NCBI GenBank assembly: GCA_016787755.1
Contig: JAEUUA010000005.1
Span: 1 to 64,000, forward strand
Length of the DNA stretch: 64,000 nucleotides
Source of the DNA: Cyclobacteriaceae bacterium
Lineage (GTDB): Bacteria; Bacteroidota; Bacteroidia; Cytophagales; Cyclobacteriaceae
Reading direction: 5' to 3'
Positions 25,403 to 35,018 of this stretch are shown here, in pieces; position 1 is the stretch's first letter; every line of letters begins with the position of its first letter. The notes beneath the pieces were generated by a model. The model did no database searches. It was given only the letters and a program-made list of their open reading frames with translations, and was not told the origin of the DNA. The translations under genes and the position numbers were made by a program.

Positions 25403-26894
25403 ATCGATAGCACTCCTTTTAGTCTCTTTTACCAGCTTCAGCCAAATAGACCAAGAAGCTCGGTTTGAAATCCTATTAAGTGAAAATGATATCCATGAAA
25501 ATTATTCAGTTTCATCCCTAGCTGATCAAGGTCTTCTGGTTTATCGAAGACTATTTGGCCAACGTGAAGATCAGTTAGAGCTTATTAAGTTGGATACTAC
25601 GTTGATAGAAAATTGGCGTGGATATATTGCTTTGCAAAAAAAACTACAAGTTTCACATGTAAAAGTACATGATCAGGTCGTATTCATTCTATTAAAATCT
25701 GGCAATTATACCTCTGGCGATTTTCAGGTAGTAGCTATTAAGGCCGATGATGGAACCTATAAAGTTTATACCATCAAAAACCTGATCCCTTTTAATCCCA
25801 CTGATTTTATTGTAACCAGCTATGGTATGATGCTTGGTGGTTATTTTAACTATCGCCCGCTTGTGTTATACTTTAGTTTTCAAACAGAACGCTCTAAAAT
25901 TTTACCCGGGTTATTTAATGAACAAGGTGAACTTACTCAAATTAAACCTTACGACAATGGATTTGTAGACGTGATCATTAGCGCTAAAAATTTTGAACGA
26001 AAAAAATGTTTGTGGATAAGAAACTACGATGCAGAAGCTGATCTGGTTAAGACAACGGTTTTAGCACCGGAAGCAAATAAGAATCTAATTTTTGGCCGAT
26101 CCGTAAAGATGCCAAATGATGAAGAAGTGGTCGCGGGCGTATATGGAAACCGGAATGTTGAATACTCCCGCGGAATTTTTGTTGCCAACATAAATCGGTT
26201 GGGTGAATATCATATCACCTACTACAACTTCAGTGAACTTCAAAATTTTTTCAGCTACATGAAGGTTCGTAGAGAAAAGCGAGTGAAGGAAAGAATCGAA
26301 CGCAGAAAAATCAAAGGCAAAAAAATCAGGTTTAATTATCGTTTATTGGTACAGGAAGTTATACCCTATGAAAATCAGTTTATCATGTTAGGGGAGGCTT
26401 TTTATCCTCGCTACACCTATACTGGCACTCGCGGAAATTCTTTTGGTTTCTCTTCATTCTATTCCAATCCACTCACCCGTGGAGATCGCATTTTTGATGG
26501 GTATCAATACACGCACGCGATCGTGATTGGATTTGATGCGCAGGGAAAGCTAAAGTGGGATAATAGCTTTGAAATTAATGATGTAAAATCATTCGATCTG
26601 CAACAATATGTAAAAATTGCACCTTCTAAAAATCAAATTTCACTCGTATATTTTTATGATAACCTGATTCGATCAAAAATTATTAAGGATAATCAAGTGC
26701 TGGAAGGAAAAACAGCAGATCCGTTAAAATCTAGGTTTGAAACCGATCTTATTAAAAAGAATGACACGCAAACCAGCAAACTGGATTATTGGTATGCACA
26801 TCACTTTTTTGCATCTGGAATTCAAAAAGTAAGAAATCAGCAGGTGGAGGACCTATACAGAAAAGTGTTTTTTATCAATAAGATCAAATACTAA
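25368..26894 (+). CDS. Secreted hypothetical protein, paralogue 2
   Basis: About 508 residues from ATG 25368, which overlaps the previous gene by 35 bases; TTG 25389 would give a shorter signal peptide (KFVKSIALLLVSFTSFSQ). It is the tandem paralogue of 23819-25402 with the same order of segments, for example YYNFSELQNFFSYMK here against FYDFGQFDHFLDYQ there. A Lys/Arg-rich stretch (about 295-320, VRREKRVKERIERRKIKGKK) replaces the first protein's less charged segment. It ends VFFINKIKY, matching VFYINKIEVR at the end of paralogue 1. I recognise no domain; the pair probably arose by duplication and may act together in the envelope. Confidence 0.75.
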   Translation: MFFISTKLKFVKSIALLLVSFTSFSQIDQEARFEILLSENDIHENYSVSSLADQGLLVYRRLFGQREDQLELIKLDTTLIENWRGYIALQKKLQVSHVKVHDQVVFILLKSGNYTSGDFQVVAIKADDGTYKVYTIKNLIPFNPTDFIVTSYGMMLGGYFNYRPLVLYFSFQTERSKILPGLFNEQGELTQIKPYDNGFVDVIISAKNFERKKCLWIRNYDAEADLVKTTVLAPEANKNLIFGRSVKMPNDEEVVAGVYGNRNVEYSRGIFVANINRLGEYHITYYNFSELQNFFSYMKVRREKRVKERIERRKIKGKKIRFNYRLLVQEVIPYENQFIMLGEAFYPRYTYTGTRGNSFGFSSFYSNPLTRGDRIFDGYQYTHAIVIGFDAQGKLKWDNSFEINDVKSFDLQQYVKIAPSKNQISLVYFYDNLIRSKIIKDNQVLEGKTADPLKSRFETDLIKKNDTQTSKLDYWYAHHFFASGIQKVRNQQVEDLYRKVFFINKIKY

Positions 26895-26932
26895 AATAGA
26901 AACAATTCTTTTTGTTAATTTCGCGCAGGCGT

Positions 26933-27478
26933 ATGCAGAAGAAACTCATCCTTGATTCAGACCTGCTTGATATAACCCTCAGCCGCCTTTGCGAGCAACT
27001 GATTGAAAATCATGGTTCCTTTGAAAATAGCGTCATTCTGGGCATGCAACCCCGGGGCATTTTCTTAGCAGAGCAAATTCAGAAAAAACTAAAGGAATTA
27101 ACCAAGAAGGAAATTCCGTTAGGCTATTTAGATGCTACCTTCTATCGCGATGACTTTAGGAGACGCGATAGTCCGGCCAAAGCCAGCGAAACCCGGGTTT
27201 CCTTTGTGATTGAGGGCAAACAAGTAATTCTTATTGACGATGTACTTTTTACGGGCCGCACGGTGCGGGCTGCGCTGGATGCGATGATTGCTTTCGGAAG
27301 ACCCGAGAAAGTAGAATTATTAGTGTTGGTTGATCGTACCCATACGCGTGATTTGCCTATTGCAGCCGACTATGTGGGCAAATATGTAAACACCATTGAA
27401 TCGCAACGGGTGTTGGTTGAACTCGAAGCGCAAGGATACAAACAAAGCAGGATTTGGCTAATTAATAATGAGGATTAA
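26933..27478 (+). CDS. pyrR: PyrR-type pyrimidine regulator / uracil phosphoribosyltransferase
   Basis: A 181-residue type I phosphoribosyltransferase. The PRPP loop VILIDDVLFTGRTVRAA is near residues 100-116, the flexible-loop region LDATFYRDDFRRR is near 66-78, and MQPRGIFLAEQI is near 39. PyrR proteins bind pyr mRNA and attenuate it when UMP is high, and have weak uracil phosphoribosyltransferase activity. Here it directly precedes pyrB, the classical regulated target. I see no clear PyrR-binding loop or terminator pair in the short leader. A TTG at 26912 is in frame; ATG 26933 is a better start. Confidence 0.9.
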   Translation: MQKKLILDSDLLDITLSRLCEQLIENHGSFENSVILGMQPRGIFLAEQIQKKLKELTKKEIPLGYLDATFYRDDFRRRDSPAKASETRVSFVIEGKQVILIDDVLFTGRTVRAALDAMIAFGRPEKVELLVLVDRTHTRDLPIAADYVGKYVNTIESQRVLVELEAQGYKQSRIWLINNED

Positions 27479-27482
27479 TACA

Positions 27483-28409
27483 ATGTCAAAACTTAGTCAA
27501 CGGCACCTCTTAGGAATCAAAAACATCACTACAAAAGACATTGAATTAATTTTTGAAACAGCCAATAATTTCAAAAATGTTATTAACCGTCCAATCAAAA
27601 AGGTACCTTCTTTACGAGATATTACCATCGCCAATATTTTCTTTGAAAACTCTACGCGTACCCGGCTTTCTTTTGAACTGGCTGAGAAGCGATTATCTGC
27701 CGATGTAGTTAACTTCTCAGCATCCAATAGTTCCGTAAAAAAAGGAGAAACCTTGTTGGACACTGTAAATAATATACTGGCCATGAAGGTAGATATGGTG
27801 ATCATGCGGCATGCCAGTGTAGGGGCTCCTCATTTTTTAGCCAAGCACATTAAAGCCAATATTATTAATGCTGGTGACGGTACTCATGAACATCCTACTC
27901 AGGCCTTGCTTGATGCTTTTTCAATTCGTGAAAAGCTGGGCGATGTACAAGGAAAGAAAGTGGCCATCATTGGCGACATTCTTCATTCGCGGGTAGCCTT
28001 ATCGAATATTTTTGCACTTCAAAAGCTTGGTGCTAAGGTGATGGTATGCGGTCCTCCAACTTTGCTTCCAAAATTTATTGGTTCATTAGGTGTGCAAATT
28101 GAATTTGATATCCATAAAGCGTTGGCTTGGTGCGATGTAGCCAACGTACTCCGCATTCAATTGGAACGTCAGCAAATAAAATACTTTCCATCCTTACGGG
28201 AATATTCCTTGTATTATGGAATCACTAAAAAAATTCTTGACAATCTGAAAAAACAGATTGTAATAATGCACCCCGGCCCCATTAACCGCGGAGTTGAATT
28301 AAGTAGTGATGCTGCTGATTCACATCATTCTATTATCCTTGATCAGGTTGAGAATGGGGTAGCCATTCGCATGGCTGTTTTATATTTATTAGCAGGAGCT
28401 GCAGCCTGA
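27483..28409 (+). CDS. pyrB: Aspartate carbamoyltransferase catalytic subunit
   Basis: Condenses carbamoyl phosphate with aspartate in the committed step of pyrimidine synthesis. The 308-residue protein (from ATG 27483) has the carbamoyl-phosphate loop ENSTRTRLSFE, the S-x-x-K segment SSVKKGETLLDT, GDGTHEHPTQALLD and HPGPINRGVE. An in-frame ATG at 27468 overlaps pyrR by 11 bases and would add five residues. No pyrI regulatory subunit follows; the C-terminus is complete. pyrR-pyrB is an operon. Confidence 0.95.
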   Translation: MSKLSQRHLLGIKNITTKDIELIFETANNFKNVINRPIKKVPSLRDITIANIFFENSTRTRLSFELAEKRLSADVVNFSASNSSVKKGETLLDTVNNILAMKVDMVIMRHASVGAPHFLAKHIKANIINAGDGTHEHPTQALLDAFSIREKLGDVQGKKVAIIGDILHSRVALSNIFALQKLGAKVMVCGPPTLLPKFIGSLGVQIEFDIHKALAWCDVANVLRIQLERQQIKYFPSLREYSLYYGITKKILDNLKKQIVIMHPGPINRGVELSSDAADSHHSIILDQVENGVAIRMAVLYLLAGAAA

Positions 28410-28447
28410 TTTTTTTTCAAAAGGCTACCTTCCGTTATCATTATTTG

Positions 28448-28455
28448 TATTTTTG
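28448..28455 (+). promoter_or_regulatory. Probable -7 box of the cystathionine beta-synthase gene
   Basis: TATTTTTG is an exact TAnnTTTG match, 24 bases before the ATG at 28480 and 38 bases after the pyrB stop. No clear TTTG lies at the expected -33 position. Confidence 0.4.
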
Positions 28456-28479
28456 TTGCTCATCCATTACTACGCATTT

Positions 28480-29850
28480 ATGATTTATAATTCAATCATC
28501 GAAACTATTGGGAATACCCCCTTGGTTCGCTTAAATAAAATGACCCAAGGCATAGCAGGTACGGTTGTTGCAAAGGTTGAATATTTTAATCCGGGCAATT
28601 CAACCAAGGATCGCATGGCATTAAAGATGGTTGAAGATGCCGAAAAAGCAGGCATCCTAAAACCTGGTGGAACCATTATTGAAGGAACTTCCGGAAATAC
28701 AGGAATGGGTTTAGCATTGACTGCTGTAGCAAAAGGCTACAAGTGTATTTTCACCATGGCCGACAAACAATCGCAAGAAAAGATAAACATTTTAAGAGCG
28801 GTAGGTGCCGAAGTAATTGTTTGCCCAACCAACGTTGAGCCGGATGACCCCCGCTCCTACTATTCAGTGGCCAAAAAATTGAATAAGGATATTCCTAATT
28901 CAATTTATCCGAATCAATATGATAACCCCTCCAATGCACAAGCTCATTATGAAACTACAGGGCCGGAAATCTGGAAACAGACAGGTGGAAAAATTACCCA
29001 CTATGTTGCTACCGTGGGTACAGGAGGTTCTATGTGTGGAACATCCCGCTATTTAAAAGAGCAAAACCCAACATTAATCTCCGTAGGTGTTGATACTTAT
29101 GGTTCGGTTTTCAAAAAATATAAGGAAACCGGAGTGTTTGATCGGAATGAGATTTATCCTTACCTGACAGAAGGCTTTGGGGAAGACATCTTACCCAAAA
29201 ATGTTGACTTCGATGCAATTGATCTATTTATTAAAGTGACGGATAAAGATGGTGCCATCGCTGCACGCAAGTTGGCAAAAGAAGAAGGACTCTTTTTAGG
29301 ATGGAGCAGTGGCTCTGCGGTGCATGGTGCGTTGGAATATGCGAGAGAGCATCTCAAAAAGAATGACTTAATGGTTATTCTTATGCCCGACCATGGTACC
29401 CGTTATCTCAACAAGGTGTACAACGATATGTGGATGAAAGATCATGGCTTTTTGGAAGAGCGTACGTTTGGAACTGCCCGCGAAATAATTTCACGTAGAA
29501 ATGGAAAAGATACTTTATATACCGTTTCCAAAACCTCTACCATTGGCGAAACCATTCGCATAATGAATGCGGAAGGTGTAGATCAAGTACCTGTAATGGA
29601 AAACAACGAATTTGTTGGCAGTGTTGCCACTTCTTCATTGATTGAGAAAATCATCAACGATCCGACACTCAAGGATAAAACAGTTGGCGAGATTATGGAT
29701 AAACCTATGCAAATGGTTGCCTTAGACAGTACATTGGATGTGCTATCCTCATTACTAAATAAAGATAATAAAGCCTTACTTGTGCGCGATGATTCTGATA
29801 AAGCACATATCATTACGCAGCATGATATTTTAAAAGCGATGACGGTTTAG
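28480..29850 (+). CDS. Cystathionine beta-synthase (PLP-dependent, with CBS-domain pair)
   Basis: A 456-residue fold-type II PLP enzyme with a C-terminal pair of CBS domains (about 340-456), the layout of cystathionine beta-synthase. The PLP lysine is Lys43 in NSTKDRMAL. The phosphate-binding loop is GTSGNTGMG, and GTGGSMCGTSRYL is the second glycine loop. It condenses serine (or a cysteine-like substrate) with homocysteine to make cystathionine; the CBS pair often binds adenosyl ligands such as SAM or AMP and gates activity. A cysteine synthase role cannot be excluded. The start is ATG 28480 (MIYNSIIETIGNTPLVRLN). A strong terminator ends the unit. Confidence 0.9.
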   Translation: MIYNSIIETIGNTPLVRLNKMTQGIAGTVVAKVEYFNPGNSTKDRMALKMVEDAEKAGILKPGGTIIEGTSGNTGMGLALTAVAKGYKCIFTMADKQSQEKINILRAVGAEVIVCPTNVEPDDPRSYYSVAKKLNKDIPNSIYPNQYDNPSNAQAHYETTGPEIWKQTGGKITHYVATVGTGGSMCGTSRYLKEQNPTLISVGVDTYGSVFKKYKETGVFDRNEIYPYLTEGFGEDILPKNVDFDAIDLFIKVTDKDGAIAARKLAKEEGLFLGWSSGSAVHGALEYAREHLKKNDLMVILMPDHGTRYLNKVYNDMWMKDHGFLEERTFGTAREIISRRNGKDTLYTVSKTSTIGETIRIMNAEGVDQVPVMENNEFVGSVATSSLIEKIINDPTLKDKTVGEIMDKPMQMVALDSTLDVLSSLLNKDNKALLVRDDSDKAHIITQHDILKAMTV

Positions 29851-29868
29851 TTATAGATCATCTCACAT

Positions 29869-29905
29869 AAAAATGTCTGATCTCTTTCGGGATCAGACAT
29901 TTTTT
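29869..29905 (+). terminator. Strong Rho-independent terminator after the cystathionine beta-synthase gene
   Basis: AAAAATGTCTGATC (29869-29882) pairs perfectly with GATCAGACATTTTT (29891-29904) around the loop TCTTTCGG and ends in a run of six T. It starts 18 bases after the stop. The A-run on the other side makes it likely to work also for the convergent OmpA gene. Confidence 0.92.
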
Positions 29906-29920
29906 GCCTCTATGGTTTAT

Positions 29921-31102
29921 TTAACCTCGCTTCGTGATCTCTATTTCTACCCGGTCATTGTATTGACCTAGTGTTCCACTATTTGGATAAAGTGGAATTT
30001 TTCCGCCCTCGCCTTTTGTATCAATGCGTGAAGACTCAATTCCCTGGCTCACCAAATAGGCCTTTACGGTGGCTGCCCGTTCATTTGTTAATTCTTTGGC
30101 TGAGAATTTTCCAATCTTATTTTTTGTGGGATCGAGTGCAAAGAAATTCGTGCTGCTTCCCAATATCGATCCTTCTTTATCCTGAGTGCCATTGCAATGG
30201 CCATGCACGCGTATTTTATAACCCGGTGACTCCTTCATTAAGTCTACCAGACCATCCAACTCATTCTGTGCTGCAGGGTCAAGAATGGATGAGTTTCTGA
30301 AAAAGCGCACGTTGGTAAAATCGATATAATCGCCTCGCTTTACTCTTCCTAATTCGATAGGAATAACCGCTTCCCCCTCTGGTCCTACTTCTGGGCTTGG
30401 TTCTTGGTAACTTAAAATCAAACTCACAGGTTGAAAACCTGCAGCTTGAGTAACAATCACATAATTGCCTCTTGAATTTTTAGGAGCCTCAATATAAACA
30501 ATTTCGTTTGCCTTAAAAGCCTGGTAACGGGTAGCATTGTTTGATTCCTGTATATGAACCTCACCAACAATCGGGGTATCACTATCTTTTGATTCAAACT
30601 TAAATAGAAATGGTTTACCCGGGGGCTTGGGTTTCACAACTGGCTTCTCTTCAACCACCGGTTTCTCATCTACAATCGGCTTCTCTTCAACCACCGAGTC
30701 TTTTTTAACAGGATCTGTAAGCACAATAGGTTTCTCAACGGGTTTTTCTTCAATGACTGGTTTCTCTTCAACGGTCTGGCCTTGTGGATCTCCTAATTGC
30801 CCCTTAAAAACCCATGCATCTTTATACTCTGTTTCCGCACGCATGCGAATTGTAAAAGCGTAGGCTTTTCTTTTATCAGTAGTTTGCAAGAGGTATACGT
30901 AATTCCATTTCTGCCTTGGATTTATTGCATACTGAGCATTAAAACCATTTTGATTGGCCTTATTGGTCATCCGAATAGTGTAATCCAGTCTGCCAAAAAC
31001 CCCAATAACAACATAATAGTTCGATTCAGCAGTTTGTGCCGAGACCTTTGTCGTTGCAGCAAGTAGTATCAATAAAAAGAGGGTGTAGGTCGATTTTCGC
31101 AT
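29921..31102 (-). CDS. OmpA-family protein with SPOR-like N-terminus, paralogue 1
   Basis: A 393-residue exported protein. Residues 1-22 are a signal peptide (ending KVSAQ). An N-terminal domain (YYVVIGVFGRLDYTIRMTNKANQ to about 105) resembles a SPOR-type fold. A low-complexity Glu/Lys/Pro/Val linker follows (about 108-160, repeats of EEKPVV). A middle beta domain comes next, and then an OmpA-like peptidoglycan-binding domain (about 265-393) with NELDGLVDLMKESPGYKIRVHGH and the end of the family fold (YNDRVEIEI). It probably tethers the outer membrane to peptidoglycan. It has a close paralogue upstream (31265-32488) with the same order of domains. Confidence 0.85.
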   Translation of the reverse strand: MRKSTYTLFLLILLAATTKVSAQTAESNYYVVIGVFGRLDYTIRMTNKANQNGFNAQYAINPRQKWNYVYLLQTTDKRKAYAFTIRMRAETEYKDAWVFKGQLGDPQGQTVEEKPVIEEKPVEKPIVLTDPVKKDSVVEEKPIVDEKPVVEEKPVVKPKPPGKPFLFKFESKDSDTPIVGEVHIQESNNATRYQAFKANEIVYIEAPKNSRGNYVIVTQAAGFQPVSLILSYQEPSPEVGPEGEAVIPIELGRVKRGDYIDFTNVRFFRNSSILDPAAQNELDGLVDLMKESPGYKIRVHGHCNGTQDKEGSILGSSTNFFALDPTKNKIGKFSAKELTNERAATVKAYLVSQGIESSRIDTKGEGGKIPLYPNSGTLGQYNDRVEIEITKRG

Positions 31103-31124
31103 ACCTTTAAGTTTATAAGAGCAC

Positions 31125-31157
31125 CCAATTTAATACTTTCCGCTAGTAAACCACAAA
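31125..31157 (-). promoter_or_regulatory. Probable promoter of OmpA-family paralogue 1
   Basis: On the minus strand TTTG (31154-31157) stands 21 bases before TAAATTGG (31125-31132), seven of eight bases matching TAnnTTTG. It lies 22 bases before the ATG at 31102. Confidence 0.45.
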
Positions 31158-31264
31158 TTTTTGACTTTTCGATTAAATCGGTAGTTGTGGAATCCGTTAA
31201 AATGGGATTGATCTACCACTGCCATTGAATGGAAACCATAATTAACAATAATGATCGCGCCAAA

Positions 31265-32488
31265 CTAATTCTCCAATATCTCGATCTCAACGCGCACATT
31301 GGCTTGTGCTGCGGCATGATCTACATCATAAATAGGTTGTTTCCCACCCCAGGCTTTCACCTCGGTGCGTGAGGCGCCAACCCCATTGTCAATCAAATAT
31401 TTTTGAATTAGCATGGCGCGCTCTTCCGAAAGCTTTTTTGCTGATCCATGCCCTTCTTTATTGTCGCGCGTGAGTGAAAAAAATTCTTTACTGTCTCCCA
31501 TCGAGATAATTTTACCTGCTGAATTTCCATTGGTATGTCCATGAATCCTGATTTTATACTTTGGATTCTCCGTTAGCATCTCTAATAAACTATTTACTTC
31601 GTAGCGAGACTCAGGGCGCATGATCGCTGCATCCTTATAAAAATACACGTTGAACATAATGGCCTTATCTCCTTTTTGCAATCGCACCATTTCAAACGGA
31701 ACTACAATCGTATTCGCATCTATTAGTACACCATCCGTTGCTTCTGGTGTTTCATAACTTATGGGCAATTGCAACTTTCGATAACCAAATACTTCGCACT
31801 CTAATATCATATTGCCCGATTTATTAATTGGCTTAACGTACACCACATCATTCCCCCGGTAGGTTGCTGACTTGCGTGTTTTATTTGCCACATCGGCATC
31901 AAATATATCTACGTCACCCGCAAGGGTATCTCTATTGGCTAATGCAGTAATCCGAAATAGAAAAGGTTTAGCACCTGCCATTTCCACCACTGCATTCGTA
32001 CCCACTGGCGAAGTTGTCTGTTGAATCAATTCCTTTTTTTCTTCCACCTGCACTCCAACTGCCAAGACCGCTTCAACTCCAACTTCTTCAGGATTAGTTT
32101 CTTCTTTTGATTCGGTCAACTGATGAATAGCTTCCTTCCGCTCAGTTTCATTGAATCTTACCACCTGCGGATTGTCTCCCAGCAGGCCTGAGTATACCCA
32201 GGTATCATGATAGGCCGAGATCTGTTGAAGCCTAACTGATTCGTTAATTGCCGTTTTACGATTTTCGGTATGCATCGCATACACATAAAAAAGTTTACGC
32301 TTGGGATTGAGCGCATATTGAGCTGAAATATTCTGTTTATTCGCATTATCGGTAAACTCAATAGCGTTGCGCTGAATGGCAAATGCACCAATCACCACAT
32401 AAAGTGATTGATCGGTATGGGGTTGATCCTGAGCCAGGATGGGCAAGGAAACCATCAAGGCTAAAAAGAATAAGTAACTACGATGCAT
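31265..32488 (-). CDS. OmpA-family protein with SPOR-like N-terminus, paralogue 2
   Basis: A 407-residue protein from ATG 32488 (MHRSYLFFLALMVSLPILAQ, signal peptide); the 38 codons upstream in frame have no family-like content. It has the same layout as its neighbour: SPOR-like segment (LYVVIGAFAIQRNAIEFTDNANKQ), a linker, here less repetitive, a middle beta domain (VVYVKPINKSGNMILECEVFGYRKLQLP), and a C-terminal OmpA-like domain with SLLEMLTENPKYKIRIHGHTNG and NVRVEIEI. The two genes are tandem paralogues separated by 162 bases; this one may have its own promoter. Confidence 0.82.
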   Translation of the reverse strand: MHRSYLFFLALMVSLPILAQDQPHTDQSLYVVIGAFAIQRNAIEFTDNANKQNISAQYALNPKRKLFYVYAMHTENRKTAINESVRLQQISAYHDTWVYSGLLGDNPQVVRFNETERKEAIHQLTESKEETNPEEVGVEAVLAVGVQVEEKKELIQQTTSPVGTNAVVEMAGAKPFLFRITALANRDTLAGDVDIFDADVANKTRKSATYRGNDVVYVKPINKSGNMILECEVFGYRKLQLPISYETPEATDGVLIDANTIVVPFEMVRLQKGDKAIMFNVYFYKDAAIMRPESRYEVNSLLEMLTENPKYKIRIHGHTNGNSAGKIISMGDSKEFFSLTRDNKEGHGSAKKLSEERAMLIQKYLIDNGVGASRTEVKAWGGKQPIYDVDHAAAQANVRVEIEILEN

Positions 32489-32652
32489 GTTCTTTTGGTT
32501 TGGTATAACAGTTAAAAAAATAACCAGACTTAAGTCGAAAAAATGGAATGGGGTTACCTGGATTACCCCGAATCTCTTATGAAGGTAAATATAGTTTCTC
32601 AAACACGCAAAACCTGTATTAGTTGGAGAATTGATATCAAGAACGGAGCCGC

Positions 32653-35004
32653 CTATTTTCTGGCGAAAACGGTAAATCCTTGCTCAAGAATAGTGCCTGC
32701 CTCATCGATTAACGTAATCATATGCATCCCGGGAACTGGCGCTATTGCCATGCGATGTGAGCCGGTGGTTGAACCAATGTACGCTCCATCCAAATGCCAA
32801 TAAATTGTAGCGTGTGACTGACGATGCGTTGCTTCAAAGAGTGTACTACCCGTCTGGCCATCTAACTCAATCGGAATAAAAATGCGTGCTTGAGGTCGAG
32901 GATAAACTAAATCCATCGTGGCTACAGAGGCGGGATTTGCACAGTCGGATCTTAGCGGTGGCAAGATCCGGTAACTTAAGTTTTTGGTTTTGTAGTAGTA
33001 CTCTTGCACAGGAGGTAAAACAAACCAGGAAACAGTTTTCATCGTATTAATGGATTCACAATCGCTATGAACGCGATACATTCCATCTAATGAAAGATGA
33101 ACGGGCTGGTGATACCTGCAAGGAGTACTTTGTAAACCTGCCTTGGTAACTTTCATGGCTTCAATTTCCATGCACCATTCGTTGGCTCGCATGCCGCTGC
33201 GCGTACAAATCTGAATTTCAACCAGCTCTTGCGCAGGCTCTTGAAACCACGTGTTGCCTGGCAGTTGCGAAAAGATGTCGAACAAAATGGGTGCGGCTGA
33301 TTCTGTACCCGTTAAACCTGGTCTACCTTCGCCATCGGCATTTCCCACCCACACTCCCACTGCATAATCACCATTTACACCCACCGCCCAGCCATCGCGC
33401 AAACCATGGCTCGTTCCCGTCTTCCACGCAATTTTTTTTGTGCTATTGAAATGTTGCCAACCAGTTTCTTCACCAGGCCGATACAATTCTTTTAACACGT
33501 TCATCGTAAGATACAGAGAACCCGCGCTGAGCCACGAGCTCTCTTCCGGATTATTTCTCGCAACAGAATCTGTCATCAAATAGAATGGCGGATGAAAATC
33601 ACTTTTGTCATATCGGTTCTTTCCGGGTGCATCAAAGTAAGATTGAAGTGTACGCGCCATGGATGCATAAACTCCGGTAATATCCCACAAGGTGCCTTCT
33701 GCTCCGCCTAATATTAAAGAGAGTCCATAATGATCGGGTGCTTGGGTAAGTGTGCTTATTCCAACTCCTTTTAAGAGTTCATAAAATTTTTCGTAGCGAT
33801 AATCTCGCAATTCGTGCACTGCAGGAATATTCAAAGACCTAATTAATGCCTGGTCAGCAGCTACCGCTCCATCGAATTGTTTTGAGAAATTTCGAGGTGA
33901 AAATCCACTAATCAGAGTAGGAATATCCGGTTGCAATGTTCTGGGCAATATTTTTCCTTCATCCAACATGGCGGCAAACAAAAATGGTTTTAAGATACTC
34001 CCTGTGCTTCGTTTCGATTGAATAATATCCACTTGGTCATCATGATCGCGACCGGCTTGCGCATTACCTGTGTAAGCAAGTACTCTTCCGGTTTTTACCT
34101 CCATCACTAATGCAGCCGCATTAAAAACCTGATTCCCTTTTAGCGATTGGTGATGATCGGCTATAATTTGATTCGTGCGCTCTTGCATAGAAGTTAGCAA
34201 GGAGGATCTGATTCGTGTTTGAACTAAGCCATCTTTAATCGCGAGCATTAACAAGTGCGAAGCCGTGCGCGGTAGAGCAATCGGATTTTCAGGGATATCC
34301 TCTGAGACAGAAAGCTCAAGTGTTAACTGATCAAAATTTCCTGCTTCCATCATGCGTTGCAACAGCCGATCGCGCTTTTGCTTTAACTTGGCTCTATTTT
34401 TTCCAGGATGAATCAACGAAGGATTATTAGGCAGCACAGCTAGCAAAGCTGCTTCCGACCAACTCAGTTCTGCTGCATCACGGCCAAAGTAACGCCAGCA
34501 CGCACTCTCGATGCCCACTACATTTCCACCAAAAGGTGCATGCGCAGCATAGAGGGATAAGATTTCATCTTTAGAAGATCTTAGCTCCAGTCGTGTGGCC
34601 AATACAATCTCAATAAATTTTTCGAAAAAAGTTCGGCTCTTATTACTTCGCGTAAGCCGAATCACCTGCATGGTAATGGTGCTGCCCCCACTCACAATTT
34701 TACCAGCATTCCAATTTTGTTGTGTTGCCCGCGCCAACGATCGAAGATCAACACCCCTGTGCTGGTTAAATCGTTTGTCTTCAAACAGAATAATAGCCGC
34801 TTTAAATTTCTCCGGAATTGGATTTCCTTCCGGGAAGCGCCACTGCCCATCATCGGCAATGGTGGCCCCTAAGAGTTTACCATCACGATCTTCTAATACC
34901 GTAGAATATGAATCGTGAAAAAGTTTAGGAGGAAGACAGAAATAATAACTGATCAGGAGAAAACCGAAAATCAGGAAATATCGGTATCGTTTCAGGAACT
35001 CCAT
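32653..35004 (-). CDS. pbpC: Penicillin-binding protein 1C (bifunctional glycosyltransferase/transpeptidase)
   Basis: A 783-residue class A penicillin-binding protein that polymerises and can cross-link peptidoglycan. Residues 10-25 anchor it in the inner membrane. The GT51 domain has Glu75 in LFEDKRFNQHRGVD and GGSTITMQVIRL. The transpeptidase domain has Ser336 in STGSILKPF, an SxN-like SLN, and KTGTSHGLRDGWAVG near residue 530. The C-terminal BiPBP_C domain (about 690-783) marks it as PBP1C. The alpha-2-macroglobulin often found beside pbpC elsewhere is not present. It lies downstream of two small genes on the same strand (15-base gap). Confidence 0.93.
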   Translation of the reverse strand: MEFLKRYRYFLIFGFLLISYYFCLPPKLFHDSYSTVLEDRDGKLLGATIADDGQWRFPEGNPIPEKFKAAIILFEDKRFNQHRGVDLRSLARATQQNWNAGKIVSGGSTITMQVIRLTRSNKSRTFFEKFIEIVLATRLELRSSKDEILSLYAAHAPFGGNVVGIESACWRYFGRDAAELSWSEAALLAVLPNNPSLIHPGKNRAKLKQKRDRLLQRMMEAGNFDQLTLELSVSEDIPENPIALPRTASHLLMLAIKDGLVQTRIRSSLLTSMQERTNQIIADHHQSLKGNQVFNAAALVMEVKTGRVLAYTGNAQAGRDHDDQVDIIQSKRSTGSILKPFLFAAMLDEGKILPRTLQPDIPTLISGFSPRNFSKQFDGAVAADQALIRSLNIPAVHELRDYRYEKFYELLKGVGISTLTQAPDHYGLSLILGGAEGTLWDITGVYASMARTLQSYFDAPGKNRYDKSDFHPPFYLMTDSVARNNPEESSWLSAGSLYLTMNVLKELYRPGEETGWQHFNSTKKIAWKTGTSHGLRDGWAVGVNGDYAVGVWVGNADGEGRPGLTGTESAAPILFDIFSQLPGNTWFQEPAQELVEIQICTRSGMRANEWCMEIEAMKVTKAGLQSTPCRYHQPVHLSLDGMYRVHSDCESINTMKTVSWFVLPPVQEYYYKTKNLSYRILPPLRSDCANPASVATMDLVYPRPQARIFIPIELDGQTGSTLFEATHRQSHATIYWHLDGAYIGSTTGSHRMAIAPVPGMHMITLIDEAGTILEQGFTVFARK

Positions 35005-35018
35005 GATGCACTGAGATT

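Noticed and set aside
30627..30863. Repetitive Ser/Thr/Gly/Phe frame on the plus strand
   Set aside because: It is the antisense reading of the EEKPVV repeat linker of the OmpA-family gene, not a gene.
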